Origin: an uncultured Akkermansia sp.
GTDB taxonomy: Bacteria; Verrucomicrobiota; Verrucomicrobiia; Verrucomicrobiales; Akkermansiaceae
Assembly (NCBI GenBank): GCA_904501915.1
Contig: CAJGCV010000111.1
Span: forward strand, 1-5,418
Length of the DNA stretch: 5,418 nt
Reading direction: 5' to 3'
Position numbers and translations under genes: made by a program. Positions 5,244 through 5,418 of this stretch are shown piece by piece (position 1 is the stretch's first letter; every line of letters begins with the position of its first letter). Below the pieces are notes generated by a model that was not told the DNA's origin, did not search any database, and worked only from the letters and a program-made list of their open reading frames with translations.

Positions 5244-5418
5244 ATGAGCAACACTGAACTGGAAGCTTTGATTGACTCCAAGCTTCCGAACTTCCGCAAG
5301 GGTGACATCGTGAACGGTACCATCCTTGAAATCCGCCCGCAGGTAGTCCTCGTGGACATTGGTTACAAGTCTGAGGGTGTCATCCCCGTTTCCGAGTTTG
5401 AGGACGAGGAAATCGAGG
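5244..5418 (+). CDS. rpsA: 30S ribosomal protein S1, N-terminal part
   Basis: The first 58 codons are present and the gene continues past the right edge. The protein begins MSNTELEALIDSKLPNFRKG. From residue 19 the first S1 (OB-fold) domain is visible: GDIVNGTILEI, then VVLVDIGYKSEGVIPVSEF (34-52), a very characteristic S1 signature. S1 binds mRNA on the 30S subunit and aids initiation, especially on messages with weak or no Shine-Dalgarno, which fits the leaders seen in this window. An in-frame TAA at 5223-5225 rules out a longer start, so 5244 is secure. It diverges from the feo operon and has its own strong promoter. The number of S1 domains cannot be seen. Confidence 0.95.
   Translation, partial: MSNTELEALIDSKLPNFRKGDIVNGTILEIRPQVVLVDIGYKSEGVIPVSEFEDEEIE

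Overview
The window looks like chromosome from a Verrucomicrobiota bacterium, most likely an Akkermansia relative. This is inferred from the style of the FeoB, porin and S1 proteins, the CA-rich start-codon leaders without Shine-Dalgarno sequences, and the hairpin-rich intergenic repeats. It was not tested by a search. Base composition is moderately GC-rich in the genes and AT-rich between the two divergent promoters.

Layout: positions 1-474 hold no credible gene. They carry a dense array of short hairpins built around two 114-bp direct repeats (123-236 and 359-472). Next come four minus-strand genes, read from right to left: feoA (4933-4706), feoB (4676-1935), a 50-residue Cys/His-rich FeoB-associated membrane protein (1924-1772), and an OprB-type outer-membrane porin (1731-475). 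Gaps between them are 29, 10 and 40 nt, so they probably form one operon. On the plus strand, the first 58 codons of rpsA (ribosomal protein S1) start at 5244 and run off the right edge. The shared 310-bp region 4934-5243 holds a clear sigma70-type promoter for rpsA (5112-5140), a weaker promoter candidate for the feo operon, and two TTAG-N6-CTAA palindromes next to it.

How the genes work together: FeoB is the ferrous-iron permease with its N-terminal GTPase, FeoA is its small SH3-like partner, and the 50-residue protein resembles the Cys-rich membrane proteins found beside feoB in other bacteria. The porin could supply passage across the outer membrane, making the cluster a possible two-membrane uptake route. 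The porin's link to iron is inferred only from position.

The most unusual feature is inside FeoB. About 138 residues (roughly 317-454) are inserted in the first periplasmic loop of the permease. They carry the hallmark motifs of the DUF805 membrane family in circularly permuted order (RRLHD, then GNVYG, then GRASR), with four predicted membrane segments in the order TM2-TM3-TM4-TM1. The permutation puts both domain ends on the periplasmic side, as this insertion site requires.
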